Source: Magnolia sinica
Taxonomy: Eukaryota > Streptophyta > Magnoliopsida > Magnoliales > Magnoliaceae
Assembly: GCF_029962835.1 (NCBI RefSeq)
Contig: NC_080582.1
Location: 76,752,177-76,816,176 of the forward strand
Reading direction: 5' to 3'
Length of the DNA: 64,000 nucleotides
Notes under the pieces: model-generated
Told to the model about the DNA's origin: nothing
What the model saw: only the letters and a program-made list of their open reading frames with translations
Database searches by the model: none
Part shown: positions 46,755 to 58,586 of the stretch, piece by piece
Numbering within the stretch: position 1 is the stretch's first letter
Layout: the number at the start of each line of letters is the position of its first letter
Program-made: the position numbers and the translations under genes

Positions 46755-46908
46755 GTGAGTTTGATGACATTCTGGATAGCAGCAACTCTTCTTATCTGTC
46801 TGACCCTATGCAAGATATTAGTGTCCTATATAGTCATGTAAGGAGTCCACCATCCCTGCAATCAAATGGATCTATGCCTTTGGATGAGTGTCATAATATA
46901 CTGGAGAT
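46755..46908 (+). pseudogene. ABCD2-like ABC transporter, next exon
   Basis: After an ACAG acceptor the frame resumes as (G)EFDDILDSSNSSYLSDPMQD, ISVLYSHVRSPPSLQSNGSM, PLDECHNILEI. This fits the linker that follows DRLG in plant ABCD2 proteins, before the Walker A region. The intron (46310-46754) is kept, so the fragment was captured from genomic DNA, not from mRNA. Similarity stops near 46908 before any Walker motif. Confidence 0.8.
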
Positions 46909-47598
46909 AGCATTAGGAATGTCAATTAGGATGTTTAGAGAAAAGGGTTGTATCACCTGATGGAAGCTGGAAGTACAATACAACCAATCTCTCACATAGT
47001 CAGAAAATTTCTTGCATCCATTTTTTCTGTTGAAAATACCATATATTCAATAGAAAATGATTGTAAAAATGGGCGGTAGGTTGATTGAACCTGCAGGTGG
47101 TGGTAGGCTATCCCTCATCTATGATAATAGCAAAAGTCATTACTTATTGTCATTTTCCTCTTGATTAAATTGAATGCTTGCAATTCAATCCACCAGTGCA
47201 TCCAAACACACCTTAAAAATTGATTTTATTTGTTGTTATAGAGTTTTCTAGTTGAAGTAATTAGTATTGGATTAAAGTCAGGGGCTAGTCTCCTTTATTC
47301 CTTGTGCTTGCTGAGTGCATGCTCAAATTCTCCAAGCTAAGATAATTAATTCCTATCTAATGTTGACATTTGGCTGGAGGTGTAATTCTCAGAAGCATAC
47401 AATCAGTGGCTTGGATCACCCAACTAGTGTGATTTTTGGGTTGTACCCCATATGTCATAGGGCCCAACAATGGAAGGTCCGGAAATGCTTTGTTGACTGA
47501 GATTGAATGCATGATAACTAAGATCTTGGCATGCCTAGCCAGATACTATTCTTGTATTTTATTTTATTTTTTTACATGCTTCTTTCTTATGTTGCAAG
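46909..47598. other. No gene recognised
   Basis: Intron-like AT-rich sequence. The word GCATCCAAACACACCTTAA at about 47200 resembles the right end of a Harbinger-type MITE (TTA target), but no left end was found. Confidence 0.45.
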
Positions 47599-47712
47599 CG
47601 TGATTGTTCCAATGCTTGAAGCTGTGATGGCTGTTGTCCCTGTTGAGAAGCTTGTTGTACATTTCCATGACACATATGGGCAATCTCTTTCAAGTATTCT
47701 CATTTCCCCTAA
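47599..47712 (+). pseudogene. HMGCL: HMG-CoA lyase exon fragment
   Basis: A 114-base exon gives VIVPMLEAVMAVVPVEKLVV, HFHDTYGQSLSSILIS. This is the strongly conserved segment of plant 3-hydroxy-3-methylglutaryl-CoA lyase containing the HxH metal-binding histidines of its TIM barrel. The enzyme splits HMG-CoA to acetyl-CoA and acetoacetate in leucine breakdown. An AG acceptor at 47597-47598 and a GTAAGC donor at 47713 bound it. The neighbouring exons are absent, so it is a single-exon capture. It lies in the same orientation as the ABCD2-like exons, about 700 bases downstream. Confidence 0.88.
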
Positions 47713-48209
47713 GTAAGCAAAACTTGAATAAATTTGTTGTACTAAGCCAATCCCTTTCCGCTTTGGTCGGGTGATCCCCACAATGATAAATGTACATCTC
47801 AAAAATCATTTCATGGTTTCTGGAGGTCATTTCCTGATGAACAATGCTAAGAGAATTTGTGGCACACGAGATATTTAGGCCACCGTCATATCATGATCAC
47901 GGTGGACATTCCCTGGACTAGAGACCTAGATGGTCCACCTTTCATGTGGACGATAAGTATACTGAACTTAGACCATTGGTCATCTTTTTGTAATTATTAT
48001 TTTCTATCCATCCGCTTTCTTGTACATTTGTGGTCCCTCTTGATGAATGGGTCATCATAATTTTTGGGTTGGTACATGCCACTCTTATATCGTGCAGGTA
48101 GATTTTATTTTCTTTTTCATGTCCATTCTTTTATGTGTATCTTTCACCTGTCTCAATTTTCTTGGATGGATGATGAATGTATTTGCGAATGTGAATGAAA
48201 ATAAGGAAT

Positions 48210-48247
<38 letters not shown>

Positions 48248-48344
48248 ATCAATGGAGGATACCTTATTTAGGGGGACATGAAATTCTTGTAGCTTATGGT
48301 ATGGTGCCCCAATATTGGTTATATGTTACTAGTATGTAGTAGAT
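47713..48344. other. No gene recognised; (AT)n at 48219-48244
   Basis: Intron-like sequence with a TA microsatellite. The last 80 bases lead into the telomere-like array. Confidence 0.5.
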
Positions 48345-50750
48345 AATACTAGGTTCAATAGTAGATAATACTAGAGAATACCTAAACCCAATCTAAACCC
48401 GAAACCGAACCCGATTCTCTAAACCTAAACTTAAACCTATAACCTAAACCTAAACCTATGACCTAAACCCAAACATAAACCTATAACCTAGACCTAAACC
48501 TATAGCCTAAACCTAAACCTATGACCTATAACCTATAACCTATAACCTAAACCCAAACTTAAACCTAAACCTTAACCTATAACCTAAACCTATAACCTAT
48601 AACCTAAAAGCTATAACCTAAAACCTAAACCCAAACCTAAACCCGATCCGAACCCGATTTCCTAAACCTAAACCTTAACCTATTCTCAATTCCCTAAAGC
48701 TATAACCTATAACCTAAACCTATAACCTTAACCTAAACCTAAAACCTAAACCTAAACCTAAAACCTAAAACCTAAATGTATTCTCAAATCCCTAAACCTA
48801 TAACCTATAACCTAAACCCAAACCTAAACCTACACTTATAACCTATAACCTAAACCTAAACCTACACTTAACCTATAATCTAAACCTATAACCTAAATCT
48901 AAACCTAAAACCCAAACGTAAACCCGATCTCGAACCCGAACCCGATTTTCTAAACCTAAACCTTAACGTATTCTCAAATTCCTAAACCTAAAGTTACATC
49001 TAATCCTAATCTCAACTCCCTAACCTAAACCTAAACATAAACTTGAAAACCCAAACCTAAACCCGAACCCAATTTCCTAAACGTAAACTTATAACCTTAA
49101 CCTAAACCTATTATCAAATCCCAAAACCTATAACCTTAACATAAACCTATAACTTAACATATAACCTAAACCTTAACCTATAACCTTAACTTATAACCTA
49201 AACCTATAACCTAAACTCAATTTTCTAAACCTTAACCTATAACCTAACCTAAACCTAAACCTATAACCCGAACCCGATTTCCTAAACCTAAACCTAAACG
49301 TATTCTCAAATCCCTAAACCTAAACCTACACCTAATCATAATCTCAACTCCCTAACCTAAACCTAAACCTAAACTTGAAAAGCCAAACCTAAACCCGATC
49401 CTGAACCTAAACCCGATTTCCTAAACCTAAACTTATAACCTAAACCTAAACCTATTCTCAAATCCCAAAACCTACAACCTAAACCTAAACCTAAACCTTA
49501 ACCTAAACCTAAACCTTAACCTATAACTTAAACTCAATTCCCTAAACCGTAACCTATAACCTAACCTAAACCTAAACCTATAACCTACACTTATAACCTA
49601 AACCTAAACCTATACCTTAACCTAAACATAAAACCTAAACCTAAACTTATAATCTAATCCTATACTTATAACCTAGACCTATTCTCAAATCCCAAAACCT
49701 ATAACCTATAACCTAAACCTAAACCTTAATCTAAACCTAAACATATAACCTAAACCTAAAACCTATAACCTAAACCTATACTTATAACCTATAACATAAA
49801 CCTATAGCCTAAATCTAAACCTAAAACCCAAACGTAAACCCGATCTCGAACCCGAACCCGATTTCCTAAACCTAAACCTTAACGTATTCTCAAATCCCTA
49901 AACCTAAACCTACATCGAATCCTAATCTCAACTCCCTAACCTAAACTTAAACATAAACTTAAAAATCCAAACCTAAACTCGATTTCCTAAACCTAAACTT
50001 ATAACCCTAACCTAAACCTATTCTCAAATCCTAAAACCTAAGACCTAAACATAAACCTATAACCTTAACCTTAACCTAAAACCTAACCTATAACCTAAAC
50101 CTTAACCTATAACCTTAACTTATAACCTAAACCTATAACCTAAACTCAATTTCCTAAACCTTAACTTATAACCTAACCTAAACCTAAATCTATAACCCGA
50201 ACCCGATTTCCTAAACCTAAACCTTAACATATTCTCAAATCCCTAAACCTAAACCTACACCTAATCTTAATCTCAACTCTCTAACCTAAACCTAAACTTA
50301 AACTTGAAAACCCAAACCTAAACCCGAACCCGATTTCCTAAACCTAAACTTATAACCTTAAGCTAAACCTATTCTCAAATCTCAAAACCTATAACCTAAA
50401 CCTAAACCTAAAACTTAACCTATAACCTAAACCTTAACCTATAACCTTAACTTATAACGTAAACTCAATTTCCTAAACCTTAACCTATAACCTAACCTAA
50501 ACCTAAACCTATAACCCGAACCCGATTTCCTAAACCTAAACCTTAACATATTCTTAAATCCCTAAACCTAAACCTACACTTAATCCTAATCTCAACTCCC
50601 TAACCTAAACCTAAACCTAAACTTGAAAACCCAAACCTAAACCCGATCCCGAACCCGAACCCAATTTCCTAAACCTAAACTTATAAGTTATAGGTTAGGT
50701 TTAGGTTAAGATTTAGGTTTTAGGTTTTAGGTTAAGGTTTAGGTTTAGGG
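48345..50750. repeat. Degenerate telomere-like array with polarity switch
   Basis: About 2.3 kb of CCTAAA-type units (AACCTAAACCTATAACC variants) on the plus strand, mixed with AACCCGATTTCCTAAACC and CTCAACTCCCTAACC blocks that recur every few hundred bases. At about 50687 the strand flips to TTATAGGTTAGGTTTAGG and stays G-rich to about 50750. The plant telomere unit is TTTAGGG; here the six-base TTTAGG and longer variants dominate. The array holds no gene. It lies inside the putative CACTA element. Confidence 0.92.
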
Positions 50751-51000
50751 TATTTTTGTTTATGTTGTTAAGCTTATATGTATTTATGCATGAATGAATG
50801 TGATGCGGATAATATTGTTTGTGTTTGGATGAATGTAGTTTATGTTTGGATGGATTTACTAGTTTGGGTTTAGATGGATGTGAATGTGAATATGATGAAA
50901 TATATTATATAACAGGTGTATATCAGGATGAATATGATGAAATATATTGTAACAGGTGTATATCAGGAATTTTGTGGCAAATTTTGTGCTGGATAATTTT
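50751..51000. other. AT-rich spacer with short direct repeats
   Basis: GGTGTATATCAGGA and GATGAATATGATGAAATATA-type words repeat near 50890-50960. No gene is seen. Confidence 0.5.
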
Positions 51001-51479
51001 TTAAAAAAGGAGACTTTTACTTACGAAAATTTTCGTAGGTAGAAGTTTTGGAATTATTTTTAGCTAAAAGTTTTACATCTATTTTTTAGTGATGAAAATG
51101 TTCGTCGCTAAAAGTTTTGTAATTATTTTTAGCGACGAAAACTATCGGTGCTAAAAGTTTAACATTTATTTTTTAGCGACGAAAATATTCGTCGTTAAAA
51201 GTTTTGTAATTATTTTTAGTGATGAAAACTATCTTCGCTAAAAGTTTAACATTTATTTTTTAGCGACGAAAATATTTGTTGCTAAAAGTTTTTTTAGCGA
51301 CGAAAAAATTTGCCGCTAAAAAGCTTGCCTTTGTCGACGATTAAAATTTTTAATTGATAAAAACCTTTTGCGTTGGTTTTTTAGCGACGAAAATTTTCGT
51401 CGCTAAAACGTTTTAACTACGAAATTTTGGCTTTTAGCGACGAAAATTTTCGTCGCTAAAAGTGAGATTTCTTATAGTG
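51001..51479 (-). repeat. CACTA right terminus and subterminal repeats
   Basis: Repeats of about 65 bases with TTTTAGCGACGAAAA..TCGTCGCTAAAA and AGTTTAACATTTATTTTTTA precede the terminus, which reads CACTATAAGAAA on the minus strand. A degenerate terminus-like phrase at about 51000 leaves open that this block is itself a short CACTA MITE. Confidence 0.8.
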
Positions 51480-51499
51480 TAATTTATGCGAGGGTGGAT

Positions 51500-54400
51500 T
51501 GTCACGCCCCAATCTCGGAAACTGGGCTCACAAAATTTTTGATCGTCGAATCCGGCGCCGACAGCCTCCATAGAACCCCATTCTCGGCTTCCAGCACCCA
51601 TTCGCCAAGTTCCAATCCTGGGATGCTACAAGGAGGATTTTTAACATCAGTTTGATTCGTAATAAGCATAACCAAAGGCATAACCCACAAACAATAACCA
51701 AAAACTCCATCACATTTCTACTATGATAAAAAACTTTACAAGTACAATGAGCATAAAGGAAAATACAATGATGATGAACAAAACTCCAAAATAATTTGCC
51801 ACGTGCTCAAGCCTCAGCGCTGCTGTGATCCAATGTCACGTGCACGCAACGATCGTGCATAAGCTTATAGAAAGCTTAGAGGGTGGTGAAAGTGTGTGCT
51901 CAAGGTGGTAATGCAGTTATGCAGTATCAGAGTAATGCGGAACATGCTGATGAAAGCTAAGAATACTATTAGGCATACCAAGGCCATGCGGTGCAAAGCA
52001 TGAATGATGTCGGCCATACCAAGGCCATGTAATACGAAATGCAACTTAAGCATACAAATCATCATCTAAGTCCATATATCAATACCGCTCAACTCTGGAA
52101 TATCACCGAGGTCTAGTACACTCCAAGCCAGATTACTGCCCCATCGCGCTCAATAAGGTGAGTGGAAAAGACTTCACTATCCGCCTGTCAATATTGGGCT
52201 CGACTCGTCAATAGCGGATTCATTCCTCGAGCTGGTCAGACTCAGCCTATCTTTGCCCCCTCCTCTCGGGCGGGTAAGGCCGCACTCCCTTCCAACCGAC
52301 CACGACAAAATGGAAAGCGCAACCGTCTGGTAATTAACACTCGGCGCTCATGCACCCACTCGGTCTAGACGTTGGAGCAACATCTTGGTACCATAAGGGT
52401 TTAGGGACTTTCACCTACGGATATCTATAGCACCCCATGTAGAACAATATTTTCGGTATCCAATCCTGCCAACCACGATACGTCTGTGAAGGCTACGGCC
52501 CTGCTGTCGCTAGGGCGTACAATAACCATATCACACAATGCGAATGCATGAATCACACTATCCAGTCATACAACAATCCTGCACGTATCATACGCTCATG
52601 TAGGGTAACACCCCCTATCCAGGAGCCCCTAAATAATCTGCCCGAAGGCATATGCTATGATCAGTCATTTCTCATATCAAGCATACGTATGATGCATATG
52701 ATCATGAATCATGGAACTAAACATGTTATATGGGATGGATGATGATCATAACGAAGATGGGCCTAGACGACCTATACATCACACGTATGGGCCCTAGGGG
52801 AAGTCATAATGCGGACATTTAACCAACACTATACTTGCAATGTGGACGTCAAACCACCATTGCTCTCAAGGCATAGCCCGTCGTAAACATCATTACATAA
52901 ACCATGTTGGGATCGCACATTGCAATAGACCTTAGGTACATCCCATTGGGCCTTCAATACATCAAATGGGCCGTATCACATGAGCCTTACATTCACCAAA
53001 TGGACTGCATTAATGGGCCTCACCAACGGGGCCTTATGTACATTACAATGGGCCATAGCCCATGGGCCTTAGAATGCATCAAATGGGCCTAATCTCATGG
53101 GTCTTAAGTGTATCAAATGGGCCACACCAATTGGGCCCCATATGTACATCAAATGGGCCTCAACCCATAGACCCCAATACATCTTAATGGGCCTTAACCC
53201 ATGGGCCCCTAATACCTCAAATGGGCCTCAACCCATGGGCCTTACATATATATCAAAGTGGGCCTCAACCATGGGCCACAAAAACATCTAATGGCATCAC
53301 AACATGCCAAGGTGGGGTCCACTTGGACTATGGATCTGGCTCATTCTTTAGCTCATACCATGAAATGAGCTTTCAAAATAGTTGAACGGTTTGGATGCAA
53401 CACATGTACCATGGTGGGTCCCACTGTCATTGGACAGTGTGAATAAAACACCTGCATCACCGTGGGCTCCACCCTCCGCTGGACGGTGTGAATAAAACGT
53501 ATACATCATGGTGGGTTCCACCGTCCACAGCCGTGGACGGTGTGGTAACACATACAACAATGGTGGGTTCCACGCGTGTGGCCCACCATAATGTTTTCCC
53601 ACCATCCAACCTGTTGACAAGGTCACACAGACCTGAGTGAAAGGAAAAACACAAATTTCATCTTGATCCAAAACTTCTGTGGCCCACAAAACAGTTTCAA
53701 TGGTAGAAATTCAATATCACTGTTTCCTGCAGTGTGGGCCACCTGAGCTGTGGATGGAGCTGAAATTTGGAGGGGGCCCACTGCTGGGAGTGGCCCACCT
53801 CGTGAACGGGTTGGATGACAAATAAACATCAAGGTGGGGCCCACGGCTAGAGCCGTGGGTTGCAGTCCGTCCGCCCGCCCGTCGCACGCAGCAGCAGGCG
53901 CTGGCATGCGCTTCTGACAACGGCAGCAATGTTGCTGCTGCCTATATTTTTTTTTTTGAAATCTGTCTTCCTGTGGTTTTTCACAGGTGGGGTTCACATC
54001 CAAAAAATCGAACCTAGCCATTGGATTCCACATCTCAAGACAAGCCATAAGAGTCCAATATTGAGTATTTTTCGGTGTATAAAACTATCAGGAAAGATTT
54101 CAATGGTGAAAACTACCATTTGCTATGGTATGGCCCGCCCGAAGGTCTGATTGGTCCCATCTTTCGGCTCAACGCCTAAAATGAGCTTGGAAAAGGAATG
54201 GACGGCGTGGATCGAATACATACATCAAGGTGGGGCCTATATAAGTGGGCCACCCCATAAGCTTGGAAACAAGCTAATATTTGTGCCTTTCCCTTTTTGT
54301 CCAACGTCCAGGGACGCTGGACGGTCTGGCATTACACATGCCTTGGGGTGGGCCCTACTTAAGTGGGCCACCAAATGATGGATGGTGTGGGTACTATACA

Positions 54401-55091
54401 TATAAGGTGGGCTCCACTTGAAGATGGTTTGGATAAAGTACATGTTTCAGGGTGGGGTCCATCCAAGTAGGCCATACAACCATGCTATGATTACATAAAG
54501 AAAAAAATGAAATAGAGAGGGAGAGAGAGAGATAGAGAGTGGGACACGTATGATGGAGGGACCCCGGCACTATGGGCCCTCCCTTCCATGATCTACAACA
54601 TAAATCAAGTGGGTCCCATTACATGTGGGCCCATTAAATTGAAATCCAACGGTGGAGATCCCTTCTCCACTAAAATAGACGGTCTAGATGACCCTAAGTA
54701 TGTAAGGAAAATAAACATTATGATGGGGTCCATGGAGAATGGCCCTATCATGGAATGATCATGATGATCCAAGTGGGTCATCGGCCACATCTTAGGGTCC
54801 AAAGTGAGATCCAAACCATTGATCGGTTGGCCTCACTTGGCCCATCATAAACACATGAAAATCTAGCCTATGACACATCCACCGTTCGATCTTCTTGCTC
54901 CCTTGGCTTCCTTAGCTCCTTAACTTTGATTCCAATAGAGGAGATGAGGTTTGGATGGTTGAGATGGGAGATGAAAGGGTAGGAAAGGTGGGCCACACTT
55001 GTAGCTTGGAAGATATGAGGAGAGGCTTGGATGTGTAGTGGTTTCTTTCTTGCTTGGGAATGGTTTGAAAAAAAATGAGAAAGAGAGTTGT

Positions 55092-55126
<35 letters not shown>

Positions 55127-55605
55127 GTGATGGGTGATGGAGTGATGGATGTGGTGAGTGATGGGTGTAAGAGATTTTTTTTTACTTTTGTGGCAAATTG
55201 TGAAAGAGAAGTATGGACTTCGTAAGAACTTTTTGACTTTGGGGCTTGCTTGGGAAAGGGTGAAAGGTGATGTATACTTGACATGTACTTGATATGATGG
55301 GATTGATTGATGTGACAAGTCGTGGAGATTCTCTCGAAATTCGCATGCGCAACGTTTTTCCTTGCACTGAACGCTAGCCCACATCTCCCGACTAGGGTAT
55401 CGCCTCGGTGCACGAGTCACAGCATCGGAACCACGGCGACGGCACGGTCGCTATGGTAAAGGTCTTGGGTTAAGTCGACTCGGGTTGAAGGCATGTGAAT
55501 CAGGGTCACATGCAAATACCGATTAAGGGTCGAAGGTTGCCGGAATACGACCGAGAAGACCGCGAAAGTCTATAGAACGGTACGGTCTAGGATACGGGGC
55601 TTACA
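51500..55605 (+). mobile_element. Solo LTR (4106 bp) with perfect target duplication TGGAT
   Basis: It starts TGTCACGCCCCAATCTCGG and ends GGATACGGGGCTTACA. TGGAT flanks both sides (51495-51499 and 55606-55610). It is the inverted sister of 38028-42001 over its whole length and includes a GGCCCAT minisatellite (about 52895-53290) and a (GA)n run near 55095. There is no internal retrotransposon sequence, so it is a solo LTR. Open frames within it mirror those in the sister copy and are LTR text. Confidence 0.95.
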
Positions 55606-55689
55606 TGGATTTTCAAATAATACTCATATACCCTGATCTTTCGCATCCTATTATTGTCGCCTTTCATTGTATGCATCTGATTAAGTAAG

Positions 55690-56690
55690 TTTTCTTGCTG
55701 GATTTTCTGTTGTTGGTATATCTCAGATGGGTTTTCAGTTGTTGGTATATCTCAGATGGTTTTGCATAGGTGTATCTCAAGTAGATTTTCTGTTGTTGGT
55801 ATATTGATTGCTTGATTTTCTGTTGTGGGTATAGCTGAGAGGGATTTTCTGTTGTTGGTATATCTAAGATGGATTCTCTGGTATATTTGAGGTGGATTTT
55901 CTGTTGTTGGTATATCTAATGCTAGATTTTCAGTGTGTATAAATCTTTCATATGGATTTTACACATGTTGGTATATGTCAGATAGTTTTTTCTGGTATAT
56001 CTCAGACAGATTTTTTTGTTATGGGTATATATATTGTTGCATTTTCTTATGTTGGTATATCTCAGATGGGTTTTACAGGTGTTGGTATATCTGAGATGGA
56101 TTTTTTGGTATATCTCAAATGGTTTTCTGTTGTTGGTATATATATTGATGGATTTGTCTGTTTTTGCTATATCTCAGATAGAATTTACACATGTTGGTAT
56201 ATCCCAGATGTATTTCCAACATGTCATCAGATTTCAATGACTTTGTTTTTTTTTTTTAAGTATTCTAATATCACATTGTTATAGATCTGTGCATGCGTTT
56301 CTTGTAGCATATAGTTCTACTTGAATATTTTTGTTTGTCCCTGCTTATGGGTAGCTAACTCCTTACAAATTGCGGTACTTAGTCTATTTAGCCATTTTTC
56401 GAACTTATTTTCTCTGCTGAGAATTACATATTTTAGATGTTCTTATTTTGGTGTTATTTTTATCTTTTATTTTTTTTCATTCCCTGTAAATATTTTCCTT
56501 TTCTTATTTTGATTGAGTCTATGGTATCTTCTTCTTTTATAATGAGATGGTTTTCTGGTATATCTCAAATGGTTTTCTGGTATATGTCAGATGAATTTAG
56601 TGGAATATCTCAGATGGTTTTCTATTGTTAGTATATTAATTGATGGATTTGTCAATTGTTGCTATATCTCAGATGAATTTTCTGTTGCAG
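55690..56690 (+). repeat. Degenerate minisatellite of TTGGTATATCTCAGATGG units
   Basis: The phrase GATGGATTTTCTGTTGTTGG followed by TATATCTCA recurs more than fifteen times with variable spacing (about 30-45 bases), interrupted by an unrelated T-rich stretch at 56230-56540. Open frames here are translations of the repeat. Confidence 0.85.
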
Positions 56691-56748
56691 GATTTTACCC
56701 TTGGACATCATAATCTTGTTATCAAAAATCATGTTCTGCTGATCTATT

Positions 56749-57140
56749 GTACATGTATAGATGATAGTTTGATCAGTGTATAGATGACAAATATGGATTT
56801 TGAAGGATTGTTCTGGGAATAGACTGTATGCCTTAGAATGCAGTTATGAAATTTTGTGTTTTTTGGTACATGTATAGATGATAGTTCTATCAATGTATAG
56901 ATGCAACCTGTTTAATTTGACACTGTTCTTCTAAGAATAGACTGTTCTCCTTGGAATCCAGTTATGAATTTTTCATGTATAAAGTACATGTATATATGAT
57001 AGTTTGATCAATGTATAGATGATAATTATGAATTTTTTTAATTTTTGTTCTTTTGAGAATAGACTGTTCTCCTTGTATTCCAGTTATGAATTTCTCATGC
57101 CTAAAGTACATGTATAGATGACAGTTTGATCAATGTCATC
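56749..57140 (+). repeat. Tandem repeat of about 119 bp, four copies
   Basis: GTACATGTATA(G/T)ATGA starts copies at 56749, 56866, 56984 and 57106. Each copy continues with ATCAATGTATAGATG and GAATAGACTGT..CCAGTTATGAA. Confidence 0.88.
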
Positions 57141-57330
57141 TTTTTTTTTGTTTATATCTGTCCACGCATTTTTACTTTCATAAAACAAATGCCTGGAAAT
57201 CAAGTTCTGTGGAATTTTTAGGATCACATTGTGTTTGACAATTGTGAAAATCTTTGAACCGTCCTCATTTGGTGTCTGTTTGGGTTGCATAAAGTGGAGG
57301 ATTTTAGACTGTTCTTGTGATAATTCGGGG

Positions 57331-58060
57331 TGTTACACTTAAATTTCAGATTTTTCTAGCCACCTCCTAGCCTCACTTCAACCGTCTCAACCCCCAGGTC
57401 TAGCCCAAATTAATCGTGATGTATCTCATGTTCTAGCCAACTCAAGTTTAATCCAAAGATCTTTTCATTTTTACAAGCATTCATCATGACATCTAGTCCC
57501 TTTTCAACTCTCATGCTTCTCTAGATCTCTAGTGAACGTATGCTCTGTGACCTGCCGTACATCGGATCCTATCACATCAGAAATTTCTAGTGATTTAGTC
57601 CATTTTTCTTTACCTTTTTACATAAGCATTATCACACCCGCCTTCTAGACATACCGTTGGACGTATGCTCTGTGGCTTGCCGAAATCTCGGATCTTGCTG
57701 CATCAGAAATTCGCATGTGTGCCTACTCTTATCTCGACCACATCATCCATCCCTTGAGATTATTTTACCATACCAAGTAGAGACCATACCTTTGTATGGG
57801 CAGAGAGGGTGCCTAACACCTTCCCTCTTTATAACCGAGGTCCCTTACCCGGAATCCCGAATCGCAGATCAGGAGTCAATCTAAAGTAAGGGAGTCTTCG
57901 GATTTCTCCAACCTTACGTATTTCGTGGGTTCTAGCCGACCGTGGGATTCTGAGAGTACTTGGCTAGTGGCGACTCCAACATCCACAAATCAACCTAATC
58001 ACCCCCACCTTTCACACCAAAAACATATAAATCCGCATGGGCGCCGATTTCTAGTGTCCA
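57331..58060 (+). repeat. Gypsy LTR-like fragment (Tat/Ogre-like phrases)
   Basis: It begins TGTTACAC and ends ..GATTTCTAGTGTCCA. Near the end it has GAGGTCCCTTACCCG, AAGTAAGGGAGTCTTCGG and CTAGTGGCGACTCCAA, phrases I associate with Tat/Ogre-type LTR ends. A 55-base block (ACGTATGCTCTGTG..ATCAGAAATT) is duplicated at about 57537 and 57661. No target duplication was read, so the boundaries are soft. Confidence 0.55.
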
Positions 58061-58586
58061 CATTACCCATGATGAACTCTCTAATATGTCATCCTGGATA
58101 CATGGGCATGTTTTTGGTGAAGACCCATCTTAGCCTTCTTGCATTCTTTTAATCAGTGCCTGAAAGGTGTTTAACAAATTGGGTTTGAAAGATATTCAGA
58201 AAAATATAATAGGCTGCAAAAGCAGTAGGTGAAGGTGTAAATAGAGGCATGCATGGGAGAAGGTAGTCAAGGAGTACATAAAATTGGAGAGGGAGATGTA
58301 TGAGAAGAAGCTAGTAACGAACTTGTTATATGTGAAACATTTGTTAGTGTGGAGGTTTTACCTAGTCAGAGACGTAATCATGGAAGAGGAGAGGTTGTAG
58401 GAAGGAAAGAAACGGAAGGTTGCTTATGCCCCTTACATTAGGCTGTTGCCTAACGGATAAAATGGCGGTGATAGTCATGCATAAGATGACGGTGTTGTTG
58501 ATGACTGGATAGGAAAATGGTTGTGTTTGGACCATGCATGCTGCAATCCACATTGTCAAGGCCATCCAATAGGAGGTGAGTGTTAG
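58061..58586. other. No gene recognised
   Basis: Purine-rich plus strand with short open frames on the minus strand and no domain. Confidence 0.5.

Larger units (their letters stand above)
31224..51479. mobile_element. Putative 20-kb non-autonomous Pack-CACTA element
   Basis: The left terminus CATTACAAAAAAGAGAG (31224) and the right terminus (minus-strand CACTATAAGAAATCTCAC from 51479) are CACTA-type ends; the left one has T for C in the third base. The triplet TAA flanks both (31221-31223 and 51480-51482), the 3-bp duplication expected for CACTA transposition. Both ends lead into arrays of GCGACGAAAATTTTCGTCGC palindromes, the usual subterminal transposase-binding repeats. Between them are two host-gene fragments, a telomere-like array, foldback MITEs and a nested copia. 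No transposase was found. A 3-bp match can arise by chance, so two separate short CACTA relics remain possible. Confidence 0.6.

Noticed and set aside
48345..50750. Ancestral telomere-telomere fusion
   Set aside because: The strand polarity (CCTAAA then TTTAGG) is the reverse of an end-to-end fusion.
55690..56690. Repetitive protein-coding gene
   Set aside because: The open frames shift between repeat units and contain stops; unit spacing is not a multiple of three.
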